From Ensifer sp. IC3342 (lineage in GTDB: Bacteria > Pseudomonadota > Alphaproteobacteria > Rhizobiales > Rhizobiaceae), in assembly GCF_020193655.1 (NCBI RefSeq), contig NZ_JADYVE010000025.1, positions 1 to 47,221 on the forward strand: a stretch of 47,221 nucleotides of DNA. The letters run 5' to 3'. This document shows, one piece after another, positions 18,347 through 28,511 of this stretch. The stretch's first letter is position 1; each line of letters begins with the position of its first letter. Under the pieces are notes generated by a model. It worked only from the letters and a program-made list of their open reading frames with translations, did no database searches and was not told where the DNA came from. Made by a program: the position numbers and the translations under genes.

Positions 18347-18399
18347 TTAGCTCTCCCGCGCGATCCTATTGGCTTCTTCTAATAGAAGCGGTGAAAGAC
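18347..18399 (-). pseudogene. Distal 3' end of the IS21-interrupted ORF
   Basis: Encodes SPLLLEEANRIARES and the stop codon. Reading across the empty site (GGTCTTT followed by CACCGC) restores the frame exactly, showing that the IS21 insertion split this gene. Confidence 0.7.
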
Positions 18400-18545
18400 T
18401 GCGTATTCCAGTGAAGTCGGCCGCTGATTCCGAAACGAAGCCGGCCACCCATTCCAAGTTCATTCCGGCCACGATTCCGATTTGAAGCCGGCCAGTCGAT
18501 TTGCCCCTGGGTCGTTGTTTTGAATGGCTCGTGATTGTCGCGCGG

Positions 18546-19285
18546 TCAAGCGGCGGATGGTGTTTGACGCTGCTTTCGCAAGCTCTCGCCGGAGAGTTCG
18601 ATGCGGTAAGCGTTGTGCACGAGACGGTCGAGGATCGCGTCGGCAATGGTCGGATTGCCGATCATATCGTACCAGTATTCGACGGGCACCTGACTGGTGA
18701 CGATGGTCGATCGCCTTTCGTATCGGTCTTCGACGATTTCCAGGAGGTCGCGCCGCTGCTCGTCGTTGAGCTTCTCCGGGCCCCAGTCGTCAAGGATGAG
18801 CAGGTCGGTTCTGGCAAGCGCCTTGAGGAGCTTGGGATATAGGCCGTCGCCGCGCGCCAGCGCAAGGGTGGCGAACAGCCTTGGAAGTCGGTGATAGGCG
18901 ACGGAGAAGTCCTCGCGGCATGCCTTGTTTCCGAGCGCACAGGCAAGCCAGCTCTTGCGCCGGCGGGTCCGATCAACAGCAGGCTATGGCGCTGAGAGAT
19001 CCAGTCGCAACCGGCGAGCTTCATGAAGAGATTGCGATCCAGGCCGCGGGCGGCGCGGAAGTCAGCGTTCTCGATCTGGGCGTCGTGGCGCAGCTTTGCA
19101 GCGCGGGCTCTCGCCTCGAAGCGCTTCTGGCGGCGTGTGGTCGCCTCGCGTTCGAGCAGCAGTGCAAGCCATTCGCCATGCTCGAGGTGTCTCGCTTCCG
19201 TTTGCGCCTCGAGTTCCTGATAGGCACTGGCCATGCCTGTCAGGCCGAGTTCGCGCAGCATGTCGATGGTCGGATTGGTCAACAT
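18546..19285 (-). pseudogene. istB: IstB helper ATPase of IS21 copy 1, broken in the Walker A motif
   Basis: Starts MLTNPTIDMLRELGLTGMAS at 19285 and reads normally to LLLIGPAGA near 18960. There the expected GPAGAGKSW lacks four bases: the codons for the second glycine are gone and the frame shifts. The correct downstream sequence (KSWLACAL ... LVHNAYRIELSGESLRKQRQ) continues in another frame to the stop at 18546. Loss of the P-loop glycine plus the frameshift makes the ATPase inactive. Confidence 0.88.
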
Positions 19286-19299
19286 CGTTTGGTGTCTCC

Positions 19300-20834
19300 T
19301 CAATGAAAGTAGCCGGGGCCACGCAGATTGGCGTGATCCATGACGGCGGCGGGTTCGGTGGAATGTCTGGTGGCCTTGTGGGTGGCAATGAGCGAGGCAA
19401 TCGTCTTGCAGGTCAGGCCGCCGATCTCGACGGCCCGTGCCGAAACGGCCTCGGCGCGCTCGCGGCCGATGTCGCGATAGAGACGCAGGATGCCGAGGCA
19501 GGTCCGGAAGCCCTGCTCGGGATGCGGCCGGCTGGCGAGAATGGCGACGATCAGCCTTCGGTCTGCGGACCGATGGACGCGCCCCAGCGCCGGAAGCGCT
19601 CCGGCGTCCATTCGGCGTATCGGCGGTGGGAGCTCGGCATGTGCGCCGGGTCCGTTCCATAGCGCGGCCCGCCATAGCGGCGCTGATGGACCGCAACGCG
19701 TTTGCCGCGATGGAAGATCTCGATCATCCGCGCGGTCGCCCGGATATCGACCTGCTGGCGAATGAGCGCGTGCGGGACGGAATAGAAGAAGGTCTTGAAC
19801 TCGGCATGGTAGTCCGTCGAGACCCGCGCAAAGCGCCATTCGGCGAACTCGTACTCCTCGGCGGGCAAGCTTGCGAGCGCCGCGCGTTCGACCGTCTCGA
19901 AGAGATGGCGGCGGCTGACACCCAACCGGCGCATGACATGATTGTTGATGCGCTCCAGCACGTCGGCGATCGCGGCATTGGCCTCGGCGAGCGAGAAGAA
20001 CGTCTGCTTGCGCAGCCGACCGAGAATGCAGCTCTGGGCGAAGCGCACGCCGTTCTCGACCTTTGCCTTGTCCTTCGGACGCCGCGGCCGTGCCGGCAGA
20101 ACGCCGACGCCATAGTGGGAAGCCATCATGCCGTAGCTGCGGTTGATCTCCGGATCGTAGAAGCTGGCGCGGTTGACGCCGGACTTCAGATTGTCGGGCA
20201 CGACGAGGCGGGGCACGCCGCCGAAGAAGGTGAACATCCGCACATGCGAACCGACCCAGTCTGGCAAGGTCTGGGTCCAGGTGGCCTCGGCGAACGTGAA
20301 GCTCGAGGCACCGAGAACGCCGAGGAACAGCTCCGCCTCGCGGATCTCGCCGGTCTTGCGATCGACGATCGGCACCTTCTTGCCGGAATAGTCCACGAAG
20401 ACCTTGTCGCCGGCCGCATGCTCCTGACGCATCGTCGGCGACAGGCGCTGCTCGAAACCACGGAACAGCTCGCAGAAACGGCTGTAGCCGTAGCCGTCGG
20501 GGTGGACGCCGCGATATTCCTCCCACAGGATCAGCAGCGTCACGCCGGGCTTCTTCAATTCGATAGAAAGCTCCGCCCAGTTCGGCTCGTGACGTCGCCG
20601 TTGGCCCTGCTTGACGCCGGCGCGGGCGAAAAGCCGATGCTCCAAAGCATCGTCTGTCAGCTCTCCTGGCAAGGGCCAGCTCAGCCCCGCCATCGCAGCC
20701 CGCTTCAGGTTATCCTGGACGGTACTGCGGGCAACGCCGAGGATCACCGCAATCTCTCGGCTGCTTGTCCCGCTTCCGGCAAGCCGGAGCATCTGTCGTA
20801 ATTGTCGCATGGTCAGCCTTCTCTTTGCTGGCAT
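19300..20834 (-). pseudogene. istA: IstA transposase of IS21 copy 1, frameshifted
   Basis: From the ATG at 20834 (MPAKRRLTMRQLRQMLRLAG) the frame holds an N-terminal helix-turn-helix (SSREIAVILGVARSTVQDNL) and the DDE integrase core: the first aspartate in KVFVDYSGKK, the second in VPDNLKSGV, and the glutamate in DKAKVENGV. A frameshift at about 19560 separates the C-terminal part (LIVAILASRPHPEQGFRTCL to the stop at 19300). The catalytic core is complete but the protein is truncated. Confidence 0.85.
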
Positions 20835-21002
20835 CAAACTCTCCTCGTGTACCGGGAGGCTTGATGCCAAAGTTGCTGACCCAAGGGGTATCTTCAGAGC
20901 CGGAAACCGGCCGGTCTTTGATTGGAATCGTGGCCGGCTTCAAATCGGAACGGTGGCCGGATTTTGATCGGAATGGCGGCCGGCTTCAGATCGGAATCCG
21001 CA

Positions 21003-21405
21003 AAAGACCATAAACTTCCAACGGTCTCGTTTTTAGCCAGTCCTTTGCAGCCGCAACGTCCATGTTCTTGTCTACGGCGGCGTCATTGAGAATGGCTGCA
21101 GAGACTCTTGAAAGTCCGATTGCAATGAAGCTGATCATAGTTCTGTCAGACGCGCCAACTTCAAGATATAGTGAAATCGGCGGAACCGAGGTCGTCAGAT
21201 CTGGCATTCCAATGTCTTCGAACAACTGCAGCAGGACCCCGCAATAACAACTGAGCAGCCGGACCACCTCGAAGCGCGCGATCTTCTCGATGGCATCCAG
21301 CACATCGCGAATGATCTTGCGGGATTTGGCCCCTGCACCTCCTCTTATAATCTGGCGCTCTATGATGCGAGGGAGCGGCTCACCGCTCATCCAGAAGGTC
21401 GCCAT
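21003..21405 (-). pseudogene. Unrecognised alpha-helical protein interrupted by IS21 copy 1
   Basis: Read from the ATG at 21405 (MATFWMSGEPLPRIIERQII) the frame enters the IS21 element after VYGL. Removing the element and one AAAGAC repeat rejoins it to SPLLLEEANRIARES and a stop at 18347-18349, for about 147 residues. The sequence includes LYLEVGASDRTMISFIAIGLSR, which reminds me of the C-terminal region of Ski2-like DEAD/DEAH-box helicases; I give that low confidence. Its start overlaps the stop of the next ORF upstream (TGATG), so these may be two fragments of one larger gene or a coupled pair. Confidence 0.55.
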
Positions 21406-21785
21406 CAGTGCTGAAAGCGGTGGCGCCGGTCAGTTTCGGGAAGTCCGACAAGATGCATGTTGCAGAGCTTCAAAACAGCGGCGTAGGAATCGTAGACACT
21501 AGATTCGCGGGGATGGGCGGAGATCAACGCGCGGGCTTTTGCGCGATCACCCGCTGCCATGCTTTCCAGCACTCGATAGAGGTCCTGCTGCTTGTGCGGC
21601 GAGATACTCGGACTCCGTCTGAGGACGTGCGCCGGTAAGGTGATTTCCGCCGCAGGCCCAATCAGTGCTGCCGCAATTTCACCCGTGGCCGAGTACGATA
21701 AGGCCGAACGTCTTCCCAGATCTGATTGCACGTTGTGTTGAGGTTCAAGAGTTGAACGGGGCCGCCACAACGCGCGGGTCAGCAT
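21405..21785 (-). CDS. Unrecognised ORF, translationally coupled to the interrupted ORF
   Basis: 126 residues, with the stop overlapping the start of the next ORF as TGATG. Segments such as PHKQQDLYRVLESMAAGD, YDSYAAVLKLCNMHLVGLPE and an N-terminal GEIAAALIGPAAEIT may be pieces of the middle of a helicase-type protein whose C-terminus is the next ORF; in that case this is a frameshifted fragment. The basic first 25 residues may not be native. The region 21786-21905 has no gene. Confidence 0.4.
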   Translation of the reverse strand: MLTRALWRPRSTLEPQHNVQSDLGRRSALSYSATGEIAAALIGPAAEITLPAHVLRRSPSISPHKQQDLYRVLESMAAGDRAKARALISAHPRESSVYDSYAAVLKLCNMHLVGLPETDRRHRFQH

Positions 21786-21905
21786 AGCGTCAAACGATTT
21801 GACTCGAGCCGCTTTATAAAAGCCGGCTCTCAGCGAGCTGAGCGCAAACTATCGGCATATTGGCATCGCTCTTGTTGAGTGAGTCGTTCAATATCTTTTG
21901 CGCGT

Positions 21906-22148
21906 GCCGCGCTTCAATGCAGAGATGGCCGGAGCCCCCCTCGGCCGTTAGCGCATGATAGACCACGTCGAAAGGGGGCCCGTTTTCGAAGACGACGGGC
22001 TTGGCGTGCGGCGCGTGCTTGCGGATAATCTCAGCCAGAAGCTTTGGGTCCGGAACTTCACCCGCCGGATCCGCTTCGCGTCCTCTCGGGTCGGGATCGC
22101 CGCATCTTTCAATGACACATCAAGCCCAATATATCAAGTTGGTCCATG
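21906..22148 (-). mobile_element. IS110-family transposase N-terminal remnant
   Basis: The minus strand reads MDQLDIL then, after a one-base frame change, GLDVSLKDAAI and later EIIRKHAPHAKPVVFENGP with FDVVYHALTAEG. This is the DEDD N-terminal domain of IS110 transposases. It is truncated after about 80 residues. Confidence 0.75.
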
Positions 22149-22237
22149 GCTGCTCTCCGTTTGATGTTTAGGCCCGGCTCCAATCGTGGGCCCGTTTCCC
22201 ATCTTATCGCCCCCGCCAGCATCACTTTGGAAAAGGC

Positions 22238-22430
22238 TTGGGACGATCGGGCGGCGGTACCCCATGTTCGCCGTGGCAGAAAGGTGCGGTCGAGAACGCG
22301 CAGTCGCCGCTTCATGTGCCCGGCGACACCGATCTGTCGCCCCTGAGCCAACAGCAGCTCGTGCTCTCGCATCATCTAAACGGGCTGCTGCGCAAGCGCC
22401 TGAGTTATCGCACATCCGCCGACTCGTCCC
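22238..22430 (+). mobile_element. IS30-family transposase C-terminal remnant
   Basis: CSPWQKGAVENAQSPLHVPG then DTDLSPLSQQQLV and LNGLLRKRLSYRTSAD match the end of IS30 transposases (HSPWQKGxVENxNGRLRR-LP-DTDL...RK-L-FRTPAE). The E of the DDE triad is in this piece; the rest is absent. Confidence 0.75.
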
Positions 22431-22537
22431 AGCGGCGGCATTTGCGCGAAAGCGGTAACCTTCACGTCACTTTGGCGATTGAATTAGATTCTTCAAACGT
22501 CATCTCTTCCCAACTCCTGCAAGGGCATGGGGGGCTC

Positions 22538-23239
22538 CTATTTGGAAAGTCCATAGCCGACGGATCTCACGGTGCGTATCAAGTCCGGACCGCCGGCCTT
22601 CTTGAGAGCGGCGCGCAAGCGGCCAATATGGACATCAACGGTCCGGGGGCCAAGATGAACCGATCGCGGCCAAGCTGCACTCTGCAATTCATCCCTAGAG
22701 TGCACCCTATGCGGGTCCCTCATAAGAAGGTGCAGCAGACGGAACTCGGTTGGAGCGAGATGGATTGTGCGGCCACTTCGCCGCACGCGGTGCTCGGTAA
22801 CGTCCAGTTCGAGATCGAGAAAAGTCAACCGTCCATCCTCATTACAAGCCCAATCCCAAGCCGCATCAGGCAGAATTGTCCCAATTCTTGAGATTAGTGT
22901 TTCGGGCGAGGACGGCCTGCCGATGAAGTGGTCCGCGCCGGATTCAAGGATTTTTTTGAGACTTGCTTCGTCACGACCGAAGGCAAGCGCGAGAATCGAC
23001 ATTGAACTCGTTTGCAGGTACCGGCACATAACACAGACTAGGCGCGATTCAAGAGCCGATATGTTTCGCCTCCGAGCTTCAAGAGAATTCGCCAGTGCTT
23101 CTCCCTTGCTCACACCCGCCACGACGTAGCTGCTCTTGACAATAGCAACCTCCAAGAGCCGGTGTAAGCTATCGTCCGCCACCGGAATAAGGAGCACCGG
23201 CGTTCGCGGGTATTCCCATGGAGGATCGCAATTCGACAT
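22538..23239 (-). CDS. OmpR/PhoB-type regulator with a degenerate receiver domain
   Basis: 233 residues from the ATG at 23239 (GGAAACA just upstream); the frame is open to 23320. The N-terminal 125 residues have a receiver-like layout (PVLLIPVADDSLHRLLEVAI ... ILESGADHFIGRPSSPETLI), but the phosphorylatable aspartate is not seen: the expected beta-3 position reads RLVCVMCRYL. The C-terminal winged helix is intact (IHLAPTEFRLLHLLMRDPHR, DVHIGRLRAALKKAGG, LIRTVRSVGYGLSK). Such regulators usually act without phosphorylation; rhizobial TtsI, activator of type III secretion genes, is of this kind, but I see no nod box upstream and no secretion genes here. Target unknown. Confidence 0.8.
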   Translation of the reverse strand: MSNCDPPWEYPRTPVLLIPVADDSLHRLLEVAIVKSSYVVAGVSKGEALANSLEARRRNISALESRLVCVMCRYLQTSSMSILALAFGRDEASLKKILESGADHFIGRPSSPETLISRIGTILPDAAWDWACNEDGRLTFLDLELDVTEHRVRRSGRTIHLAPTEFRLLHLLMRDPHRVHSRDELQSAAWPRSVHLGPRTVDVHIGRLRAALKKAGGPDLIRTVRSVGYGLSK

Positions 23240-23898
23240 TGTTTCCAACCTTTCCAGTACATAGTTTATTGCGATTGCGGATCTTTGACGCGAAGAGCGG
23301 CCTGCAGGGCGGCCACGCACAAGAGACCCAGTTTGCTCTAATCAGAAGAAGGATAGAGCGCAGAACACCTGTTCACGCGCTTCATAGACGGCATTTGCGG
23401 AGGGCGAAATATTGTGGTGGGTGTCATCGTGAACGTTCTCCTCGGTAAGAATGGCCGCTCATAACCATGCACGTTCCATGCCAAAGGGGAGTCGATTTGA
23501 AAAACAAAAGGATAGCGCGATTACAATCGCGTCGCACTTTGAACAAAAGTCTACTCTCGACGAACGGCTTCAAGTTGGATCTGGGGGCTTTGGATGATCA
23601 TGTTGGCTTATGTTACGGAACCTCGGTCCGGCGTGATGGATCTGCTCAGGAAGAAACAGTCGGCAGCGAGAATGTACACGAGCCGCGGTGGTTTCGATCA
23701 TGAGCATCCATCCACCACCCCGCAGCCGTCCTGGCCTTCGCTCAGGCATCCAATTTCCTTTGGCCGTGCCGAGATCCATTCCGTCCTTTTGTCACCGGAA
23801 AGGCACCGAGGACGCAGGGCATGCATGCAACACTGGTTTAGAAGCCGTGAGCATGGGGTGCGTTCGACAGAAACCAGTTTTCAAGTTGGATGTTGTTG
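23240..23898. other. No recognised gene
   Basis: Several short ORFs on both strands, none with a family I recognise. The ORF at 23594-23917 (SGVMDLLRKKQSAARMYTSR) is the longest plus-strand candidate, but I cannot support it as a gene. Confidence 0.4.
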
Positions 23899-24209
23899 TT
23901 ATACCAACGAGCGGTGATCATGCCGATGCGCCCATTCGCGAAGTCCGATGGACATGATCCTCCACGGCTGGTCGACGAGCTTGTTCCACGCGGCGCAGCA
24001 ATGGGCTACGATGTCGTCGTAGTCTTTGAAGATGCGATTCGAGAGCCAGTTGTCGCGCATGAACTGGCAGACGTTTTCCACGGGGTTCAGTTCCGGCGAA
24101 CGAGGCGGAAGGAACATAAGGGTGATGTTGTCCGGCACTTTGAGCATCGGCGTGACGTGTCATCGGCCTGATCGAGGATGAGCACGGCATGCGCTCCCTT
24201 ATTGACGGC
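23899..24209 (-). mobile_element. IS630-family transposase C-terminal remnant
   Basis: The minus strand reads AVLILDQADDTS, then in a shifted frame KVPDNITLMFLPPRSPELNP and VENVCQFMRDNWLSNRIFKD, the end of the DDE domain of IS630 transposases. The N-terminal two thirds are missing. Confidence 0.8.
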
Positions 24210-24434
24210 CTAGCTGTGCGGTCCCGGAATGAGATCGTGCGGGTTAATTTTGAAGATTGAGGGGTCCTTTGTCCAGGCGTCGCAGATTGCCTGATAGGGC
24301 GTTCGCCATCGCAGCCCCTTGAGGTGTTTGGCGAAGTTGTAAGCAGTGACGAAGGCCAGAACATGGGCCTTGAGACTTTCTAGGTCGTCATAGTGGTAGA
24401 CCTTGACGGTAAAGTCCTTGATTGTTCGGTTCAT
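24210..24434 (-). mobile_element. IS481-family transposase C-terminal fragment
   Basis: 74 residues beginning MNRTIKDFTVKVYHYDDLES with FVTAYNFAKHLKGLRWRTPY and a final PHDLIPGPHS. This is the usual C-terminal end of IS481-type integrase-like transposases. It abuts the IS630 fragment. Confidence 0.75.
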
Positions 24435-24859
24435 CCGCGAAGAGCACGCCCATCGAGATCATCACGCAACAAAATCGCTGAACCCATCGCAAACCTCCCG
24501 TTTGCTGCATGGGTTCAGATTCGAAGCCCCGTGGGGCATGAGAGTCGGAAACGGCGCTCGTTGGTTCTCTACATTTGGCTGCTGCGTCAAGAGTTTTGTT
24601 CGCGTTGCCTTCGTCCAATCCGGCTGAAGCATCACAAGCGTCCCATGGTTCTCTTCGGTGTGCGGTCTGTCCTGTCCGTCACCACTATCCGGGGCTCTTC
24701 GCTTCACACCCAGGGGGCCGATGCAGTGTATTAAACGCGGTCTTTGATCCGCATCCAACTGTCTCGCATTCGTCCCGTCCGGGTCCGGTCGCTTCACCTC
24801 ATGGACACTGAGGGCTTTGTCTGCGGACGAACTTCACGATCTCGGTTCTAAAAAGCCTT
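24435..24859. other. No recognised gene
   Basis: Open frames exist on both strands, but none resembles a known family; no promoter or repeat is evident. Confidence 0.4.
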
Positions 24860-25590
24860 GCCGCTCGTTGCGGCGCGGAAATGATCCTCCCTTTTCCAAA
24901 GCCCCAGCAGCAGGACCGCCAGTTTGGGTGCGACTGCCGCCCGTGCGCGCTTGGGACCCGGACGTTTGGCCAGTCTCAAGCTCCAGCTTCGCAGCGCGGA
25001 GGGCGCGGTCACCGTCGTCAGCAGGCAGCCCGCTGCCTCCGACACCAATATAGAGCGCATCATGCCGGTTGCAGGAAGAACGGACCTCCTCGTCAAATCG
25101 CTTGCCACCGGCGCGCGCCGAGATCTTGATTCCGAACGGGCGCAGCAGTCCGCCGACCTGGCCGTAAAGCTGGCGCTTCACGGTGACCAGTTGTTCACGC
25201 GCGCCAAGCAACGCTTTTAACCGATGGCTTTCCATGGTCTTCACATGCACCGGTGAATACCAGCCACTCGCCAGCATCTCGGCAAGCGCCTGCGCATCCG
25301 CCTTGTCCGTCTTCTCAGGCCGCGCCTTCAGCGCATCTGCGGCACGCCGCGCATCCATGCAGACCACCGGAAAGCCCAGCCCCTTCAGCTCGTGGTAAAG
25401 CCAGGGCGTCATCGATCCTGTCTCAAGGCGACTTTGGCAAGATGACCTTTCCATCTCTTCAGCCGCTCCGCGATGATGGAAGGCTGCGTATCTGCGCTCC
25501 CGCGCCACACCACCTGGCGATCCCGGTCCATAACGCAGATGTGTGTGCTCTTGAGGCTGACCTCCAATCCAACGTAATATTCCACCGCTG
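24860..25590 (-). pseudogene. IS110-family transposase, frameshifted
   Basis: The minus strand starts VEYYVGLEVSLKSTHICVMD near 25589, shifts frame, then reads LETGSMTPWLYHELKGLGFP and VVCMDARRAADALKARPEKT, DKADAQALAEMLASGWY to about 25050. After that the sequence is degraded (frameshifts and missing C-terminal serine domain). Not functional. Confidence 0.8.
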
Positions 25591-25827
25591 CTCTCCTCAG
25601 GTCTTCGACAAACCAAGGCGAATGCTCTCATCCACCAAGGGGAGCAGCAAACCTCATGTATGGGATGTATTAGAGAGGCAAAATCGATGAAGCTGGTGCG
25701 ACAATCCTTCTGAGTTAAGTTTGCGGATTTCGGATTAACGGGACACCGATTCCGGTAAATCGCGGACAGTCGTTTCATTAATTCCCGGACAGTTTCACGG
25801 GATCGACTTTCGTCCGCCTGGTTGATG

Positions 25828-26604
25828 TCAGCGGCTATTGATTTCGTCGTTTTGCGTTGTGGTCAAGAGCGACCGTGATTTCGGCTTTCGCATGCTGTCG
25901 CCTTCGAGGGCAATTCGATGGGCGTTATGAACGATGCGATCGAGAATGGCGTCGGCGATCGTCGGCTCGCCGATCATCTCATGCCATTGGGCGACCGGCA
26001 GTTGCGCGGTGATGAGGGTCGATTTCCTGCGATAGCGCTCTTCGAATATTTCCAGAAGATCCAGCCGCTGCTGATCGCTGAGCGCATGGGTTCCCCAGTC
26101 ATCCAGGATGAGCAATTGAACACGCGCGAGCTTGTCGACCAATCGGGGAAACCGGCCGTCAAGGCGCGCCAGCGCCAGATCCTCGAAGAGCCTGGGCATG
26201 CGGACATAAAGAACGGAATAGTCGAGCCGCGCGGCCTGTCGTCCGATGGCGCAGGCGAGCCAGGTTTTGCCTGTTCCCGTTTGTCCGGTGAGGATCAAAT
26301 GTTCATGGGCTTTGAGCCAGGCTCCTTGCGCGAGCGAGAGGATTTGCCGACGGTCGAGCCCCCGTGTTGCGGCGAAGTCGATGTTCTCGATACAGGCGTC
26401 GGGGAAGCGCAGTTTGGCAGTTACCAGCCGATTGGTCAGGCGCTTGTCGGCACGAACGGCGATCTCCCGGTCGAGCATCAGGCCGAGCCATTCATCGCGG
26501 CTGAGATCGTTGCCCTGCGGCTGGTCGCTCAGTTCGCGATAAGCTGTCGCCATGCCGGACAGGCCGAGAGCGAGCATCTGGTCGAGGGTTGGATGAGTAA
26601 GCAT
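25828..26604 (-). CDS. istB: IstB helper ATPase of IS21 copy 2, intact
   Basis: 258 residues from the ATG at 26604 (MLTHPTLDQMLALGLSGMAT). AAA+ ATPase with Walker A LTGQTGTGKTWLACAIG and Walker B LLILDDWGTHAL, needed with IstA for target choice in IS21 transposition. Full length and uninterrupted, although its partner istA is frameshifted. GAGAGG-type ribosome-binding site before the start. Confidence 0.92.
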   Translation of the reverse strand: MLTHPTLDQMLALGLSGMATAYRELSDQPQGNDLSRDEWLGLMLDREIAVRADKRLTNRLVTAKLRFPDACIENIDFAATRGLDRRQILSLAQGAWLKAHEHLILTGQTGTGKTWLACAIGRQAARLDYSVLYVRMPRLFEDLALARLDGRFPRLVDKLARVQLLILDDWGTHALSDQQRLDLLEIFEERYRRKSTLITAQLPVAQWHEMIGEPTIADAILDRIVHNAHRIALEGDSMRKPKSRSLLTTTQNDEINSR

Positions 26605-26621
26605 TGAGAGGCTTCCTTTCT

Positions 26622-28173
26622 TCACTGGTAATAGGAGCTGCCGCGGATGTTGTTGTGTGGAGGGCGGGCTTAACCGGCTCGACGGCGGGCGGAGCCTGAT
26701 CGAGGCCGGATTTGAGGATGGTGCTGACGGAGGAATAGCTGAGCGCATTGATCGTCAGCGCCCGTTCGCATGCCGCCTCGAGACGCTCGGGGCCGTAGCG
26801 ACGCGAGAGGGACAGGACGCCCTGCGCGGCGCGGTATCCCTGCTGCGGATGCGGCCTGTCGCGCATCAGCCGCTCGAAAGGATTGCAGCGTTGCGGCCAA
26901 TCTTTGCAGCCTGCTTGATCAGGCTCGCGGGCGTGGTGTTGGCATAGTGCTGATGCGTCTTCGGCATGTGCTCGCTGACGGTGATGTGCCCGGCGCGCTG
27001 CGAGGTGCGGCGGTGGCTGGCGACACGCTTGTGATCGTGGAAGACTTCGACGATCCGGGAGGTCAAGCGAACCTCGACCTGCCGTCCGATCAGGCGATGC
27101 GGCACAGAGTAGAAGGCCTTGTCGACCTCGACATGGTAGTCGGGATGCACCTTCGCCGATTTCCATTCGGCATATTCGAAGGCGGTTGCCGGGAGCGGCG
27201 CAAGTGCCGCGCGTTCGATCTCCTCGAAGAGCTGACGTCGGGACTTGTCGATGCGGCGCATCGGCCGATTGTTGAGATCGTCGAGAAGCTGGCTGATCCG
27301 GATGTTGAGGTCGGCAAGGCTGAAGAAGTGCTCGTTGCGCAGCCGCGCCAGGATCCAGCGCTCGACGATGAGAACGCTGCCTTCCACCTTCGCCTTGTCC
27401 CTTGGCCGTTTTGGACGAGCAGGCAGGACCGTTGTGTCGTAATGCTCGGCGAAAGCCGCAAACGTCGCGTTGATCGTCGGCTCGAACCACAAGGGCTTGG
27501 CAACGCCCGCCTTCAGATTGTCGCAGACGATGGCTTTCGGCACGCCGCCGAAGAAGCTCAGCGCCCGTTGCTGGCCCTCGATCCAGTCCGGCAGCCTCTG
27601 GCTGAAGCTCGCATAGGCAAAGGTCAAGAGCGACGCCGGCAGCACCGCGACGAAGATCTGCGCCGGCCGGATCTCGCCGCTTAGAGGATCGACGATGGGC
27701 ACGGTCTGTCCGGCATAATCCGTCTGTATCGCCGCGCCGGCGGTGTGGCGATTGCGGAAAGTCGCATTGGCTCGCTGTGCGAAAGCGGCAAACCGCTCGC
27801 AGAACCATGTGTATCCATAGCCATTCGGGTGCCGCTCGCGATATTCCTGCCATAGCAGTGTCAGCGTCACCCCTTTGCGCTTCAACTCGCTGGCGATGTT
27901 CGCCCAACTGGGCTCGTCCAGATCCTGCGGCGGCCGCCCGCGGCGGTGGAACAGGCGACGCTGCAAAACGGCGTCGTCATCAAGGCCGGGCGGCAGGGGC
28001 CAGCATGACAGACCCTCTTCCCGAGCCCGCAGAAGGTAGGTCGACACGGTCGTTTTGCTGATCTTCAGCCGTTCCGATATCGCCCGAACAGAAAGCCCTT
28101 GTTCGTGCGCCAGTCTCAAAATCGATCGAATGTCCTTCACACTCGTAAGTCTCGCCTGCTTCCGTCTCGCCAT
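26622..28173 (-). pseudogene. istA: IstA transposase of IS21 copy 2, two frameshifts
   Basis: From 28173 (MARRKQARLTSVKDIRSILR) through the DDE core (AAIQTDYAGQTVPIVD, VCDNLKAGVAK, RDKAKVEGSV) the frame is clean. Near 26878 one base is missing in AAIL-ERLMRD, and near 26660 a second single-base loss occurs before the terminal PHNNIRGSSYYQ, whose stop is at 26622. The protein would end early, but the catalytic core is complete, so residual function is not excluded. Confidence 0.87.
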
Positions 28174-28511
28174 TCACCCCACCTCGTTCAAATCGAGGTG
28201 CAGAATGACAAAGACGGCGCGGGCGAAAGTCGATCTTTTGTCGCCGAGAAGACTGTCCGGGAATTACCGAAATCCCTGTCCCGGATTTAGCGAAAACGCT
28301 GTCCGCGATTTAATGGAATCGCTGTCCGCGAATTACCGAAACCCGCATTAAGTTTACAAAATCTTTACGAGCGCAATTCGCTCACCATGCTACCCTCTCC
28401 GCAAGAGCACAAGCTGGGCACAACTTAATGTCCGGCGTTACCTGGCACGCGCCACAAGCAACGTTAACGTATCAGACGCAAGGCACTCGGGAGGTGCCCA
28501 GAAGAAGAGAA

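Larger units (their letters stand above)
18400..21002 (-). mobile_element. IS21-family element, copy 1, with target duplication
   Basis: 2603 bp bounded by terminal repeats TGCGTATTCC... and ...GGAATCCGCA, with further internal copies of a GGCCGGCTTC/GATTCCG-type motif at each end, as usual for IS21. The flanks show a 6-bp direct repeat AAAGAC (18394-18399 and 21003-21008), the target duplication. It encodes istA and istB on the minus strand, both damaged. It is inserted in the 3' part of a reading frame that is restored when the element and one repeat are removed. Confidence 0.88.
25722..28347 (-). mobile_element. IS21-family element, copy 2, with target duplication
   Basis: 2626 bp with related ends TGCGGATTTCGG... 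and ...CCGAAACCCGCA, multiple internal copies of a CTGTCCGCGATTT-type motif, and a 7-bp direct repeat TTAAGTT on each side (25715-25721 and 28348-28354). It encodes istA and istB on the minus strand. Its sequence differs from copy 1 throughout, so it is another member of the family, not a duplicate. It lies just upstream of proB. Confidence 0.9.

Noticed and set aside
19437..20801. Long plus-strand ORF of 454 codons
   Set aside because: It is the antisense shadow of IS21 istA, whose domains are clear on the minus strand.
26770..27684. Long plus-strand ORF of 304 codons
   Set aside because: Antisense shadow of istA of IS21 copy 2.
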